DNA of 64,000 nucleotides from CAYRAV01 sp964422365 (lineage in GTDB: Bacteria; Bacillota; Clostridia; Lachnospirales; Lachnospiraceae): positions 46,287-110,286 of the forward strand of contig CAYRAV010000002.1 of NCBI GenBank assembly GCA_964422365.1, read 5' to 3'. The notes beneath the pieces are model-generated. The model saw only the letters and a list, made by a program, of their open reading frames with translations, ran no database searches and was not told the DNA's origin. Both the position numbers and the translations under genes were made by a program. This document shows positions 37,751 to 46,377 of the stretch, piece by piece. Each line of letters opens with the position of its first letter. Positions within the stretch are counted from its first letter, which is position 1.

Positions 37751-39021
37751 TATCTGTCACCTCCCTTAATAATAGATTCACCGCTGGCCAATATACCGCC
37801 TGGATAATCGCCAGGAGTTGTAACACCCGAAATGGCTGTATTTTTGCCAATCTTAATTCCGCCAGGAACAACACTGTCTTCTCCTATTGTAACCAGCCCA
37901 AATGCGTATACATCCGGTTTCCATTTGTTGACCGCTTCCTCACCGACACCAAGCTTACAGTCATTTCCAATTACAACATTCTCCGCAATGACAGATTTAT
38001 CAATGACTGTTCTATCTCCTACACTTGTAAAGTTCATAATAATAGAATCTCTAATCACAACACCAGGTCCAATATAAACACCAGAGCCAATTACGGAGTT
38101 ATGTACCTCTCCATAAATCTCTGCTCCATCGCCAATAATAGCCTTGTCGATAACTGCATCGCCTGAAATATACTGTGGTGCTGTAATATCATTATTCGTA
38201 TATATTTTCCAGAATTCTTCATATAAGTTAAATTCCGGCACAAGATCAATCAGTTCCATATTAGATTCCCAATAAGAACCAAGCGTTCCAACATCTTTCC
38301 AATAACCGTTATATTCATATGCAAAAATACGATCTCCTTTTTCATGACAATATGGAATAATATGTTTACCAAAATCACAGGAAGGCTGATCTTTTAATTT
38401 GATTAATGCTTCCCGCAGCACCGGCCATGAAAAAATATAAATACCCATAGAAGCCAGATTGCTTCTTGGTTTTTCTGGTTTTTCCTCAAATTCTAAGATT
38501 TTTTTCTTTTCATCTGTAATAACAACACCGAATCTGCTTGCTTCTTCAATTGGTACTGGAATAGTTGCAAGTGTAACATCTGCTTTATTTTCTTTATGAA
38601 ACTGCAGCATCACTTCATAATCCATCTTATAAATATGATCACCGCCAAGTATCAGTACATACTCTGGATTATACTGTTCCATATATGCTAAGTTCTGGCA
38701 AATGGCATTGGCAGTTCCTGTATACCATTCGCTGCTTGTACTCTTTTCATAAGGAGGCAATATACTCACTCCACCAATATTGCGATCTAAATCCCACGGA
38801 ATACCAATTCCAATATGGGTATTCAGTTTTAATGGTTGATACTGTGTCAAAACACCTACGGTATCTACACCTGAGTTAATACAGTTGCTTAAAGGGAAAT
38901 CAATAATTCTGTATTTTCCTCCAAAAGCTACGGCCGGTTTTGCCACATTAGATGTCAGTACACCTAATCTTGACCCCTGACCTCCTGCTAATAACATTGC
39001 TATCATCTCTTTCTTGATCAT
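37750..39021 (-). CDS. glgC: Glucose-1-phosphate adenylyltransferase GlgC
   Basis: 423 residues from the ATG at 39021, with AGAGGTGAT upstream; a GTG at 39039 is an alternative. It makes ADP-glucose from glucose-1-phosphate and ATP, the committed step of glycogen synthesis. Visible motifs are MLLAGGQGSRLGVLTSNVAKP, FGGKYRIIDFPLSN, WYTGTANAI, and the substrate loop VEEKP-like LEFEEKPEKPRSN. A beta-helix C-terminus ends IKIGKNTAISGVTTPGDYPG. No glgA, glgB or glgP is in the window. Spore formers often build glycogen before sporulation. Confidence 0.97.
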   Translation of the reverse strand: MIKKEMIAMLLAGGQGSRLGVLTSNVAKPAVAFGGKYRIIDFPLSNCINSGVDTVGVLTQYQPLKLNTHIGIGIPWDLDRNIGGVSILPPYEKSTSSEWYTGTANAICQNLAYMEQYNPEYVLILGGDHIYKMDYEVMLQFHKENKADVTLATIPVPIEEASRFGVVITDEKKKILEFEEKPEKPRSNLASMGIYIFSWPVLREALIKLKDQPSCDFGKHIIPYCHEKGDRIFAYEYNGYWKDVGTLGSYWESNMELIDLVPEFNLYEEFWKIYTNNDITAPQYISGDAVIDKAIIGDGAEIYGEVHNSVIGSGVYIGPGVVIRDSIIMNFTSVGDRTVIDKSVIAENVVIGNDCKLGVGEEAVNKWKPDVYAFGLVTIGEDSVVPGGIKIGKNTAISGVTTPGDYPGGILASGESIIKGGDR

Positions 39022-39046
39022 CTTATCACCTCTCGTCACAAATTAT

Positions 39047-39149
39047 GTTACAGTTCAGCTGTACCTATAAAAGTATATGTGCAATCTGCATTTTGTAAAC
39101 AAATTCTTGTACAAATAATACATATGCTTTTGCATATCCAAACTATAAC
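39047..39149. repeat. Second repeat family, copy 1 (103 bp)
   Basis: Outer ends GTTACAGTTCAG and CTATAAC (GTTATAG in complement) enclose an inner inverted repeat AAAAGTATATGTGCAATCTG and ATACATATGCTTTTG. Both levels of symmetry recur in copy 2. Confidence 0.7.
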
Positions 39150-39197
39150 CAAATTACCCCAATAGAAGATACTCTTACAGTGTTTCTTCACATTTAT

Positions 39198-39373
39198 GTT
39201 ACAATTCAGCCATACATCCAAAATTTTCCAAAATATACAGTCATCAGACAATTAATGGCAAATTTTTCATAATGGACATCTGCCCAATAAAGTTATATGT
39301 GTAATTCTCACTTTATGGAACAGCTTCCTAATTGTAAATTACACATATACTTTTGCATGATTGAACTATAAAC
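39198..39373. repeat. Second repeat family, copy 2 (176 bp)
   Basis: Outer ends GTTACAATTCAGCCATAC and GCATGATTGAACTATAAAC are inverted relative to each other. The inner palindrome is AGTTATATGTGTAATTCTCA (from 39290) with AAATTACACATATACTTTTG near 39355. Confidence 0.7.
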
Positions 39374-39775
39374 ATTTTTCCGCAGTATTAGCCCCAAAAT
39401 ATATTATTGTTATATTTTCTACTCTTTATCCGCGTTTTCAAAAGTTGGAACAACTTCCTTTATATAGCATTATACCATTAAAATATACAAAAGTGAATAT
39501 TTTTTATAAATATTTCTAATTTTATTTCGCATCTTTCGTCAAAATTATCAAAACTTGTTCATAGAATCGTATTTATTTTCTACAATTGTAACTGTTCAGA
39601 AGATATCATTTGCAAAACAACAAAATATTTATTTACTAAAAATAGTTGTAGTATCCGTTTTTTTCCAGCTAAGTAACAGGTTTTTAACCACTTTGTCTAT
39701 TTTTACAAAATATGAATGGCATGTCCAAATTGTGATAATACTGGTACAATAACTGTAGAACTCTGCTAATCAATC

Positions 39776-39804
39776 TTGTATTTTATATAGGAAAGGTTTA
39801 TAAT
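39776..39804 (+). promoter_or_regulatory. murC: Putative murC promoter
   Basis: TTGTAT (39776-39781), a 17-base spacer and TATAAT (39799-39804) lie 125 bases before the murC start. Confidence 0.6.
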
Positions 39805-39929
39805 ATTGGCGTATGGGTAAAAATGGGATATCTGACCTATACAGCAATGCCGGATAGAACTGCTTCTATGTCTGGTTTGATGTGTTGTATGCGATAATAA
39901 AATTATACAAATAGAGTGAGGTAACGTTT

Positions 39930-41315
39930 ATGTATCAGATTGATTTTAGTAAAAAAATTCACATTCATTTTATGGGTATCGGCGGCATCAGTATGAGCGG
40001 TTTTGCAGAATTGCTCCATTCTATGGGATTTACCATCAGTGGCTCCGATTCCCAAGAAAGTAAAATTACACAACATTTAGAATCTATTGGTATTCAGGTC
40101 ACGTATGGGCAGAACGCCTCTAATATTCATGATGGTATTGATTTAATAGTATATACAGCTGCCATAAGCAAAGATAATGAAGAATACATAGCTGCAGTCA
40201 ATGCAGGTATTCCTATGATGGATCGGGCAGAAATGGTTGGGCAGGTAATGACCAATTACGAATCTGCCATTGCTGTTTCTGGAACCCACGGAAAGACAAC
40301 TACAACTTCCATGCTATCCCATATCTTTTTGGCGGGTGATTTAGACCCCACTATTTCTGTAGGAGGTATTTTAAAAGCAATTAATGGCAACCTTCGCATT
40401 GGAAAATCTGATACTTTCATTACAGAAGCTTGTGAATATACAAACAGTTTCTTAAAATTTCATCCAACTATTGGTATCATATTAAATATAGAAGAAGACC
40501 ATTTAGATTTCTTTAAAGATTTAAATGATATCAGAAATTCTTTTCAGCTTTTTGCAAAACTGCTTCCTGCCAAGGATGGTCTTTTAGTCATTAATGGGGA
40601 TATTGAAAACTATACAGCAATTACAAACAATTTAAATTGTAATGTGATAACTTACAGCATTGAAAAACATTCCTGTAATTACAGTGCTGATAATATATTT
40701 TTTGATGACCTTGGAAAAGGGGAATTTGATCTATTAGAAGATGGCATAAAAATAGGCCATATTAAATTAAATGTATTAGGAAAACATAATATTTCCAATG
40801 CATTATCTGTTATTGCAGTTGCAAGGTATCTTCATATTCCTATGGAAATAATTCAATCAGGGCTTCTTTCCTTTGAAGGAACAGATCGGCGTTTTGAATA
40901 TAAGGGAGAAGCAGGCGGTGTAACTATTATTGATGACTATGCACACCATCCTACAGAAATATGTGCCACTTTGGAATCTGCCAAAAAATATCCACATAAA
41001 ACAATCTGGTGTGTCTTCCAGCCTCATACTTATACAAGAACCCGTGCATTTCTAAATGAATTCGCCCAATCACTATGCCTCGCAGATAAAATTGTCCTTA
41101 CTAAAATTTACCCTGCAAGGGAGAAAGACCCTGGTGATATCTCCTCTAAAGATTTACAAAGAAAATTGGAGGAACTAGGAAAGGAAGTTTACTATTTTGA
41201 AGACTTTGAAGAAGTTGAAAACTTTTTATTAGAAAATTGTATTCCTGGTGATTTGTTGATAACTATGGGTGCCGGAAACGTTGTTTCTATTGGTGAAGCC
41301 CTATTGGGGCAATAG
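39930..41315 (+). CDS. murC: UDP-N-acetylmuramate-L-alanine ligase
   Basis: 461 residues. The N-terminal UDP-binding domain has FMGIGGISMSGFAELLHSMG. The ATP-binding P-loop is SGTHGKTTTTSM (~116-127). The central domain has NIEEDHLDFF and the C-terminal domain DDYAHHPTEI and FQPHTYTRTRAFL. MurC adds L-alanine to UDP-MurNAc, the first step of stem-peptide assembly in the cytoplasm. GAGTGAGGT lies 7 bases before the ATG. It starts a plus-strand run (murC, DnaD-like, loader, prs) that diverges from the minus-strand genes to its left. Confidence 0.97.
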   Translation: MYQIDFSKKIHIHFMGIGGISMSGFAELLHSMGFTISGSDSQESKITQHLESIGIQVTYGQNASNIHDGIDLIVYTAAISKDNEEYIAAVNAGIPMMDRAEMVGQVMTNYESAIAVSGTHGKTTTTSMLSHIFLAGDLDPTISVGGILKAINGNLRIGKSDTFITEACEYTNSFLKFHPTIGIILNIEEDHLDFFKDLNDIRNSFQLFAKLLPAKDGLLVINGDIENYTAITNNLNCNVITYSIEKHSCNYSADNIFFDDLGKGEFDLLEDGIKIGHIKLNVLGKHNISNALSVIAVARYLHIPMEIIQSGLLSFEGTDRRFEYKGEAGGVTIIDDYAHHPTEICATLESAKKYPHKTIWCVFQPHTYTRTRAFLNEFAQSLCLADKIVLTKIYPAREKDPGDISSKDLQRKLEELGKEVYYFEDFEEVENFLLENCIPGDLLITMGAGNVVSIGEALLGQ

Positions 41316-41549
41316 TTATCCACATTATCCACAGACTTATCAACAATTTTGTGTAGATAGGTTTGTGGATTTTTATTTTATTACCTACAATCATTCCATA
41401 TTCTATTAGACAGATATTTAAAGCATTTTCCCTTTATTTATGGTATTTTTTTATTTTTTTTACTCTCTGTTTGCTTTTTTTACGCTCTTTCTTCAACACA
41501 TTTCCACATTATCCACATTATCCACTACATAAACAAACAACATTCCACA
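41316..41549 (+). promoter_or_regulatory. DnaA-box cluster
   Basis: Perfect TTATCCACA boxes at 41316-41324, 41325-41333 and 41509-41517 are accompanied by near-boxes TTATCAACA (41337), TTATCCACT (41518-41526), ATTTCCACA (41500), CATTCCACA (41541) and a reverse-strand TGTGGATTT (41364). Two pairs are directly abutting 9-mers in the same orientation. The ~130 bases between the two groups are very A/T-rich. The cluster starts at the murC stop and precedes replication-initiation genes. Confidence 0.85.
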
Positions 41550-41665
41550 AAAAAATCATTACTATTCAGCCATACCATTACTATACAGCAGAACTACAAC
41601 AAAAAATCTGCTATTTCTTATTTTAATGTTATATGATATAATATCAAATAACCGTTCCACTATAG

Positions 41666-41734
41666 AAAAAAGTATATGTATAATTTACACAAGTGAAGCT
41701 GCTTATAAAGTGCAAATTGCACATATACTTTTTT
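41666..41734. repeat. Inner palindrome of the second repeat family, copy 3
   Basis: AAAAAAGTATATG (41666-41678) pairs with CATATACTTTTTT (41722-41734). It lies just before the ribosome binding site of the DnaD-like gene. A TATTCAGCCATACCATTAC terminus of the same family lies at about 41574. Confidence 0.7.
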
Positions 41735-41766
41735 CCACAATCTCTCAAAAACAGGAGGAAGAATCC

Positions 41767-42900
41767 ATGACAGATACTATTCTTTTGAATACACAATCCG
41801 CCTCTGGCTTTACCTGTGTATCTAATGTTTTCATTACACAGTATATGGCAAAGGCAAATGGTGACTATGTAAAAGTCTATCTATATCTTTTACACTGTTT
41901 CTCCAATCATTGTCCTTCTTTCTCTGTTTCAGAGATTGCGGATCAATTTGACGATACCGAAAAGGACATTTTAAGAGCATTTTCTTATTGGGAAAAAGCA
42001 GGACTGCTTTCCATTCAGAAAAAAAAGGATGGCTCTATTCAGGAAATTATAATGATTTCCCCCGAAGAAGCACAAAAAAACAAGACAAATATTTCTAATT
42101 CCTTTTCCAAAAAATCTGATTCTTATGCTCCTGCCATGCAGAATACTCCAATTGCACAGCATACAAAAATTCAAAGACCGGAATACTCTCAAAAACAGGT
42201 ACAGGAGCTGACCAATAATGATGAAGTAAAATGGTTGTTAAATATCATTGAAACTTACATGGAACATCCTCTTAGAAGTGGTGATTTACAGCTGATTCTC
42301 TTTTTATATGAAAGTATGGAATTTTCTGTAGAACTGATTATGTACTTATATGAGTACTGTATTTCAAAAAGCAAGAAAAATCCTTCTTATATAGAAGCTG
42401 TTGCTCTTGCCTGGGCAGAAAAGGGCATTGATACAGTAGAAAAAGCGGAACAGGCTGCAATAGAATATAATAACAGTTATAATGCTGTAACCAATGCATT
42501 TGGATTAAACCGCTCTCCTGTTGCAGTAGAACGGCAGTTTATTGACAAATGGTTCTCTATTTATGGTTTTGATATTCCCATCATTGTTGAAGCTTGTAAC
42601 CGCACTATTCTCAGAACACATAAACCAGATTTTAAATATGCAGATCATATTTTAGAAAACTGGAAAAAAAATCAGGTGCATCACCTTTCAGATATTAAAA
42701 AATTAGACACAGCACATAAAAAACAGACAAAACAAAATACTCCTGCTGTATCAAATGATGCACAGACAGCAAAACCGCCTGCAAAAACAAATGCTTTTCA
42801 TGCATTTCCACAGCGCTTTTATAGTCAGGATGATTTTTCCTCTTTGGAAAAGAAATTGTTAGAAAAAACTTATGACAGTGCAAAAAAGCCTGTAAAATAA
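41767..42900 (+). CDS. DnaD-domain replication initiation protein
   Basis: 378 residues from the ATG at 41767, chosen for GGAGGAAG upstream. The N-terminal winged-helix part (VFITQYMAKANGDYVKVYLYLL, then FDDTEKDILRAFSYWEKAGLL) matches DnaD_N-like domains. Two DnaB_2/DnaD C-terminal domains follow: one around IETYMEHPLRSGDLQLILFL and one with KWFSIYGFDIPIIVEACN and YADHILENWKKNQ. DnaD-type proteins remodel DnaA-oriC complexes and help load the helicase. The helicase loader lies next to it and a DnaA-box cluster lies just upstream, supporting the role. A Thr/Gln/Lys-rich tail follows. Confidence 0.92.
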   Translation: MTDTILLNTQSASGFTCVSNVFITQYMAKANGDYVKVYLYLLHCFSNHCPSFSVSEIADQFDDTEKDILRAFSYWEKAGLLSIQKKKDGSIQEIIMISPEEAQKNKTNISNSFSKKSDSYAPAMQNTPIAQHTKIQRPEYSQKQVQELTNNDEVKWLLNIIETYMEHPLRSGDLQLILFLYESMEFSVELIMYLYEYCISKSKKNPSYIEAVALAWAEKGIDTVEKAEQAAIEYNNSYNAVTNAFGLNRSPVAVERQFIDKWFSIYGFDIPIIVEACNRTILRTHKPDFKYADHILENWKKNQVHHLSDIKKLDTAHKKQTKQNTPAVSNDAQTAKPPAKTNAFHAFPQRFYSQDDFSSLEKKLLEKTYDSAKKPVK

Positions 42901-42975
42901 AAGGGATTCCATCAAATATGCACCATGCCTGCCCTATAGAAATAATTGTTAACTTACCTAAAAGGAGTTTTTAAT

Positions 42976-44016
42976 ATGGCATTGAAAAATTTTCAATATA
43001 ATAAAATATTACGGCAATATGACCAGACTCGTCTCAAACACAAACATTTACTGGATGAGCGTTTCCAGGAAATCTATGATAAAATTCCTGCCATGAAAGA
43101 ATTAGATGAGGCTACTGCCTCCAATGCAGTGAAATGCACCCGTCTTGCTCTTGCTGGTGATGACACTGCTATTACTTTGCTTCGGGAAAAGAACAGGGCT
43201 CTTTCCGAGGAGAAACAGGCTCTTCTTACAGCATATGGTTATCCAAAAGATTATCTGATGCCCTCTTATGATTGTCCTGACTGCAAAGATACTGGTTATA
43301 TTGAAAACCTAGAACCTTCTTCCCTGAATCCGGAACGTTTTCTGTTAAGCAAAAATAAATGCTACTGTTTTAAACAGGCTATTGTAGACCTGCTTTATAC
43401 AGAATCTAATCAAAAAGCCGCGATTGAACGGGAAAATTTCCAAACCTTTTCTTATCAATATTATGACAGGGAAAAAAAAGACCCTACAACGGGACTTACT
43501 CCTTACGAAAACATGCAGAAAATTACTGCCGTTGCAAAAAATTTTATTGCACATTTTGATGAGAGTTTTGAAAATTTATTGTTATATGGAAGTGCCGGTG
43601 TTGGAAAAACATTTTTAACAAACTGTATTTCCAAAGAACTATTAGATACTGCCCACACCGTTGTCTATTTGCCTGCAAACCAGTTATTTGACATTTTGGA
43701 AAAATATAAGTTTTCTTCTAAAAATGAGGAAAATTATCAAGTTCAGGAAAAATATTATGGCATATTAGATTGTGATCTCCTCATTATTGATGATCTTGGA
43801 ACAGAATTAAACAATAACTTTATTAATTCTCAATTATATGTATGCATCAATGAACGCCAGCTTGGCAGGAAATCTACAATTATATCCACAAATTTTTCCC
43901 TGGACGATTTAAGCCGCCAGTATAGTGAACGTATTTTCTCCAGAATTACAAGCAACTATCGCCTGCTTCGTATTTTTGGAGATGACATTCGTTTAAAAAA
44001 AGCATTTGCACCTTGA
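42976..44016 (+). CDS. Helicase loader, DnaI/DnaC-like AAA+ ATPase
   Basis: 346 residues from the ATG at 42976, with AAAGGAG 8 bases upstream. The N-terminal region has a zinc-binding cluster (CPDCKDTGYI and CYCFKQAI), as in DnaI. The AAA+ domain carries Walker A YGSAGVGKTFL (~204), Walker B CDLLIIDDLGTEL, sensor 1 IISTNFSLDDL and the Arg finger region SERIFSRI. It delivers the replicative helicase (dnaB at 13.8-15.2 kb) to the origin. It follows the DnaD-like gene by 75 bases, probably in one operon. Confidence 0.94.
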   Translation: MALKNFQYNKILRQYDQTRLKHKHLLDERFQEIYDKIPAMKELDEATASNAVKCTRLALAGDDTAITLLREKNRALSEEKQALLTAYGYPKDYLMPSYDCPDCKDTGYIENLEPSSLNPERFLLSKNKCYCFKQAIVDLLYTESNQKAAIERENFQTFSYQYYDREKKDPTTGLTPYENMQKITAVAKNFIAHFDESFENLLLYGSAGVGKTFLTNCISKELLDTAHTVVYLPANQLFDILEKYKFSSKNEENYQVQEKYYGILDCDLLIIDDLGTELNNNFINSQLYVCINERQLGRKSTIISTNFSLDDLSRQYSERIFSRITSNYRLLRIFGDDIRLKKAFAP

Positions 44017-44155
44017 CGAACGCATCTTATAATGGTATAAAATTAAGTGGACTTTTATGTCGAATGCACTTCCTCCACAAAGGAGGGAATGAATATAAAT
44101 TACTATCAATGTTACTTTTTTAATTTAAATTTCAAATTACAAATGGAGGATTATC

Positions 44156-45292
44156 ATGCCACAACAAGAAAAAACTTTTAAAACACCACCTATTGCTCCC
44201 TTAGGAATTATTGCCCTGGAAAGCAGTAAGGGACTTGGTGCTAAGGTCAATGACTACGTTGTAAACTGGAGACAGAACAGAGAAATTGAAAAGCAGGATT
44301 CTTATTTATTAGAATCACTTTGTCCCCGTTTTGGCTCTGGTGAAGCAAAAGGTATCTTGAAAGAATCTGTGCGCGGAGATGATTTATACCTTCTGGTAGA
44401 TGTGTGCAACTACAGCTTAACTTATTCTGTATGCGGACACCAAAATCATATGTCACCAGATGATCATTTCCAGGATTTAAAGAGAATCATTGCAGCCATC
44501 AGTGGTAAGGCAAAAAGAATTACTGTGATTATGCCATTCTTATATGAAAGCAGACAGCACAAAAGAAGTTCCAGAGAATCTCTTGACTGTGCTATTGCAT
44601 TGCAGGAATTAATGAATATGGGTGTAGAGAGTATTATTACATTTGATGCTCATGATCCTCGTGTACAGAATGCTATCCCATTCAAAAGTTTTGAAACAGT
44701 ACAGCCTACTTATCAGTTTATTAAAGCTATATTACAGGAAGTACCTGATGTCAAATTTACACCTGATAAAATGATGGTAATCAGTCCTGACGAAGGAGCT
44801 ATGGGACGTGCAGTATATTACGCAAATGTACTTGGTATCGATGTAGGAATGTTCTATAAACGCCGCGATTATTCTAAAATTGTAAATGGACGCAATCCAA
44901 TTGTTGCACATGAATTTTTAGGTGCGGACCTTAAAGGGAAAGATGTATTAATTATTGATGATATGATTTCCTCTGGCGAAAGTATGATTGATGTTGCAAA
45001 AGAATTGAAGCGAAGAAATGCAAACCGTATCTTCATGGCATCTACTTTTGGATTATTCACAAATGGTCTGGAGAAGTTTGACAAAGCATACAAGGAAGGT
45101 TTGTTCTATAGAATGTTAACAACAAATCTTGTATATCAGACAGAAGAACTGTTACAGAAAGAATATTATATCAATGTAGATATGAGTAAATATATCGCAC
45201 TTTTAATTGATAATTTAAATCATGATGCTTCTATCAGCGAATTATTAGACCCTGTTGATAGAATTCATCGTATCCTGGAAAAGTACGAATAG
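44156..45292 (+). CDS. prs: Divergent ribose-phosphate pyrophosphokinase
   Basis: 378 residues, ~60 longer than typical Prs. The ribose-phosphate binding and catalytic region is present as FDAHDPRVQNAIPF, and the PRPP loop reads VLIIDDMISSGESM where canonical enzymes have DDMIDTAGT. The flexible loop region KRRDYSKI is conserved. Extra residues at both ends (an N-terminal 25 and a C-terminal helix DPVDRIHRILEKYE) mark the long class seen in Clostridia. It makes PRPP for nucleotide, His and Trp synthesis. GGAGG precedes the ATG. Substrate use should be close to Prs, but the altered loop is worth testing. Confidence 0.88.
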   Translation: MPQQEKTFKTPPIAPLGIIALESSKGLGAKVNDYVVNWRQNREIEKQDSYLLESLCPRFGSGEAKGILKESVRGDDLYLLVDVCNYSLTYSVCGHQNHMSPDDHFQDLKRIIAAISGKAKRITVIMPFLYESRQHKRSSRESLDCAIALQELMNMGVESIITFDAHDPRVQNAIPFKSFETVQPTYQFIKAILQEVPDVKFTPDKMMVISPDEGAMGRAVYYANVLGIDVGMFYKRRDYSKIVNGRNPIVAHEFLGADLKGKDVLIIDDMISSGESMIDVAKELKRRNANRIFMASTFGLFTNGLEKFDKAYKEGLFYRMLTTNLVYQTEELLQKEYYINVDMSKYIALLIDNLNHDASISELLDPVDRIHRILEKYE

Positions 45293-45312
45293 TAGATATC
45301 TTTTCTGGTAGT

Positions 45313-45394
45313 GTACTGACACTTTGAGATTTAACAAAACTATGTTGAATGAATATAATGAGGCAGTTTTGTTAAATATTAACGTGTCAGTTAT
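45313..45394 (+). terminator. Long imperfect inverted repeat after prs, probable terminator
   Basis: TGACACTTTGAGATTTAACA is followed after ~30 bases by its near-complement TGTTAAATATTAACGTGTCA and then TTATTTATTATTTT. It lies about 20 bases after the prs stop. A related sequence is seen at 18197-18240 and near 27075-27120, so it may also be a small repeat family. Confidence 0.6.
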
Positions 45395-45406
45395 TTATTA
45401 TTTTCC

Positions 45407-45568
45407 AGAATGTATTTGAAAATTGCTTGTTATAAGATGTGTCTCACAATTTGCAGGGATTTGGACCAAATTCATAAGATGCAGCGGCTGCATTGAATGA
45501 ATTTGGTCCAAATGTCCATGTAAAGCAGGACATACAGATTGTGGCAATGTATTTTCAAACACGCTCTA
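45407..45568 (-). mobile_element. TIR element copy (~160 bp) ending inside a gene
   Basis: Ends AATGTATTTGAAAATTGC and ATTTTCAAACACGCTCTA. The body has both internal inverted blocks (TTTGGACCAAATTCATAAG and CATTGAATGAATTTGGTCC). Its terminal CTA is the stop codon of the minus-strand gene at 45566. Confidence 0.9.
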
Positions 45569-45835
45569 ATCTTCTTCTATTACTTCAATTTCTAAATAGT
45601 CAAATGCAATCTCATCAATAAAACAATCTTTGGTAAATCTGGTCTTATCATGACGTTTAAAATCTTCTATGGTAGAATCTAGCCAGATCGGTTTTGATAA
45701 ATCAAAGACATGGCATATCTCATCAATTGCTTCAAAAATTTTTCTTGTACGATTCAACTCCGGATTATCATTACATACTACCATATCTTGTTTCAATCGG
45801 TTATCCTTCCAAATTTTTGCCCATAAACGAAACAT
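45566..45835 (-). CDS. Conserved small acidic protein (89 aa)
   Basis: 89 residues, MFRLWAKIWKDNRLKQDMVV at the start, then DEICHVFDLSKPIWLDSTI, FKRHDKTRFTKDCFI and FDYLEIEVIEED. I recall similar proteins as conserved hypotheticals in Lachnospiraceae but know no function. AAAGGAGA lies upstream. The stop codon TAG is formed by the terminus of the adjacent TIR element, so the insertion occurred at or trimmed the end of the gene. Confidence 0.75.
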   Translation of the reverse strand: MFRLWAKIWKDNRLKQDMVVCNDNPELNRTRKIFEAIDEICHVFDLSKPIWLDSTIEDFKRHDKTRFTKDCFIDEIAFDYLEIEVIEED

Positions 45836-46014
45836 ATCCTATCTATTCTCCTTTCCTTATTTCCACAGGCAGTGAAAGCCTGATATGACTGCCTCCGATA
45901 TTATTATTTCTATTGGCAGCTGTACAAGAATCAATCCTCCATAGCTTGCAGCATAGACAGGTTTGATACCATCAGCTTGCTGTGCAGTGCTTGATTTTGT
46001 TGTTACCAATATAT

Positions 46015-46300
46015 CATGTGATTTTATATTTTCTATGAAAGTCCCCTTTTTGCTTTAACAAAAAACTGAATTCAGGTATTCCGACATGCATCTTGTAACT
46101 TTCCTTTATGGTGGTGCACTAGAGTGTGTTTGAAAATTGCTTGTTACAAGATGTGTGTCACAATTTGTGGGGGATTTGTTACAAATTCATGAGGTGCAGC
46201 AGGCTGCATTGAATGAATTTGGGGCAATGAATTTTCAAACACGCTCTAAGGATGCATGGAGGTTTTGTAAATAATAAGGGTTGCCATATAAAAAGAAAAA
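46015..46300 (+). repeat. Dispersed repeat locus, interrupted copy
   Basis: Homologous to 5535-5740. It lacks the 63-bp module at GGTAT (46077-46082 region reads CAGGTATTCCGAC) and carries a TIR element in GCACTA. Confidence 0.8.
46122..46246 (+). mobile_element. TIR element copy with identifiable empty site
   Basis: 125 bp between TA at 46120-46121 and TA at 46247-46248. The empty homologous sequence at 5.69 kb reads GCACTAAGGATACATGG, and here the same text is split as GCACTA...CTCTAAGGATGCATGG. The ends are GAGTGTGTTTGAAAATTG and AATTTTCAAACACGCTC. Confidence 0.9.
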
Positions 46301-46345
46301 GTATACTATCTTAATTGTAAACATTCCTTTTTTATGGCAGCCCGC
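46279..46345 (-). terminator. Inverted repeat downstream of the nucleotidase gene
   Basis: GGGCTGCCATAAAAAA and TTTTTATATGGCAACCC (minus-strand order) form a long-looped stem with T-rich arms 35-100 bases after the stop. Confidence 0.5.
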
Positions 46346-46377
46346 ATAAAAATAAATTTATTAACAATACTCCATTA

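Larger units (their letters stand above)
39022..39929. other. Divergent glgC-murC intergenic region (~900 bp)
   Basis: Holds two copies of a second inverted-repeat element family and the murC promoter region. No coding sequence was seen. Confidence 0.65.
45836..46377. other. Repeat-rich intergenic region
   Basis: Contains the second copy of the 5.5 kb repeat locus, a TIR element within it and a terminator-like inverted repeat. No gene was seen. Confidence 0.65.

Noticed and set aside
36587..38166. Plus-strand frames of 133 and 198 codons opposite glgD/glgC
   Set aside because: They are antisense to well-conserved enzyme genes, lack binding sites and have implausible composition.
41316..41549. 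Calling the DnaA-box cluster the chromosomal origin outright
   Set aside because: dnaA and dnaN are absent and strand bias could be coincidental; GC skew could not be computed, so only a hypothesis is offered.
44089..44181. 30-codon upstream frame before prs with AGGAGGG close by
   Set aside because: The spacing between AGGAGGG and the ATG is only about one base, and the peptide has no leader-peptide features, so it is not supported as a translated regulator.
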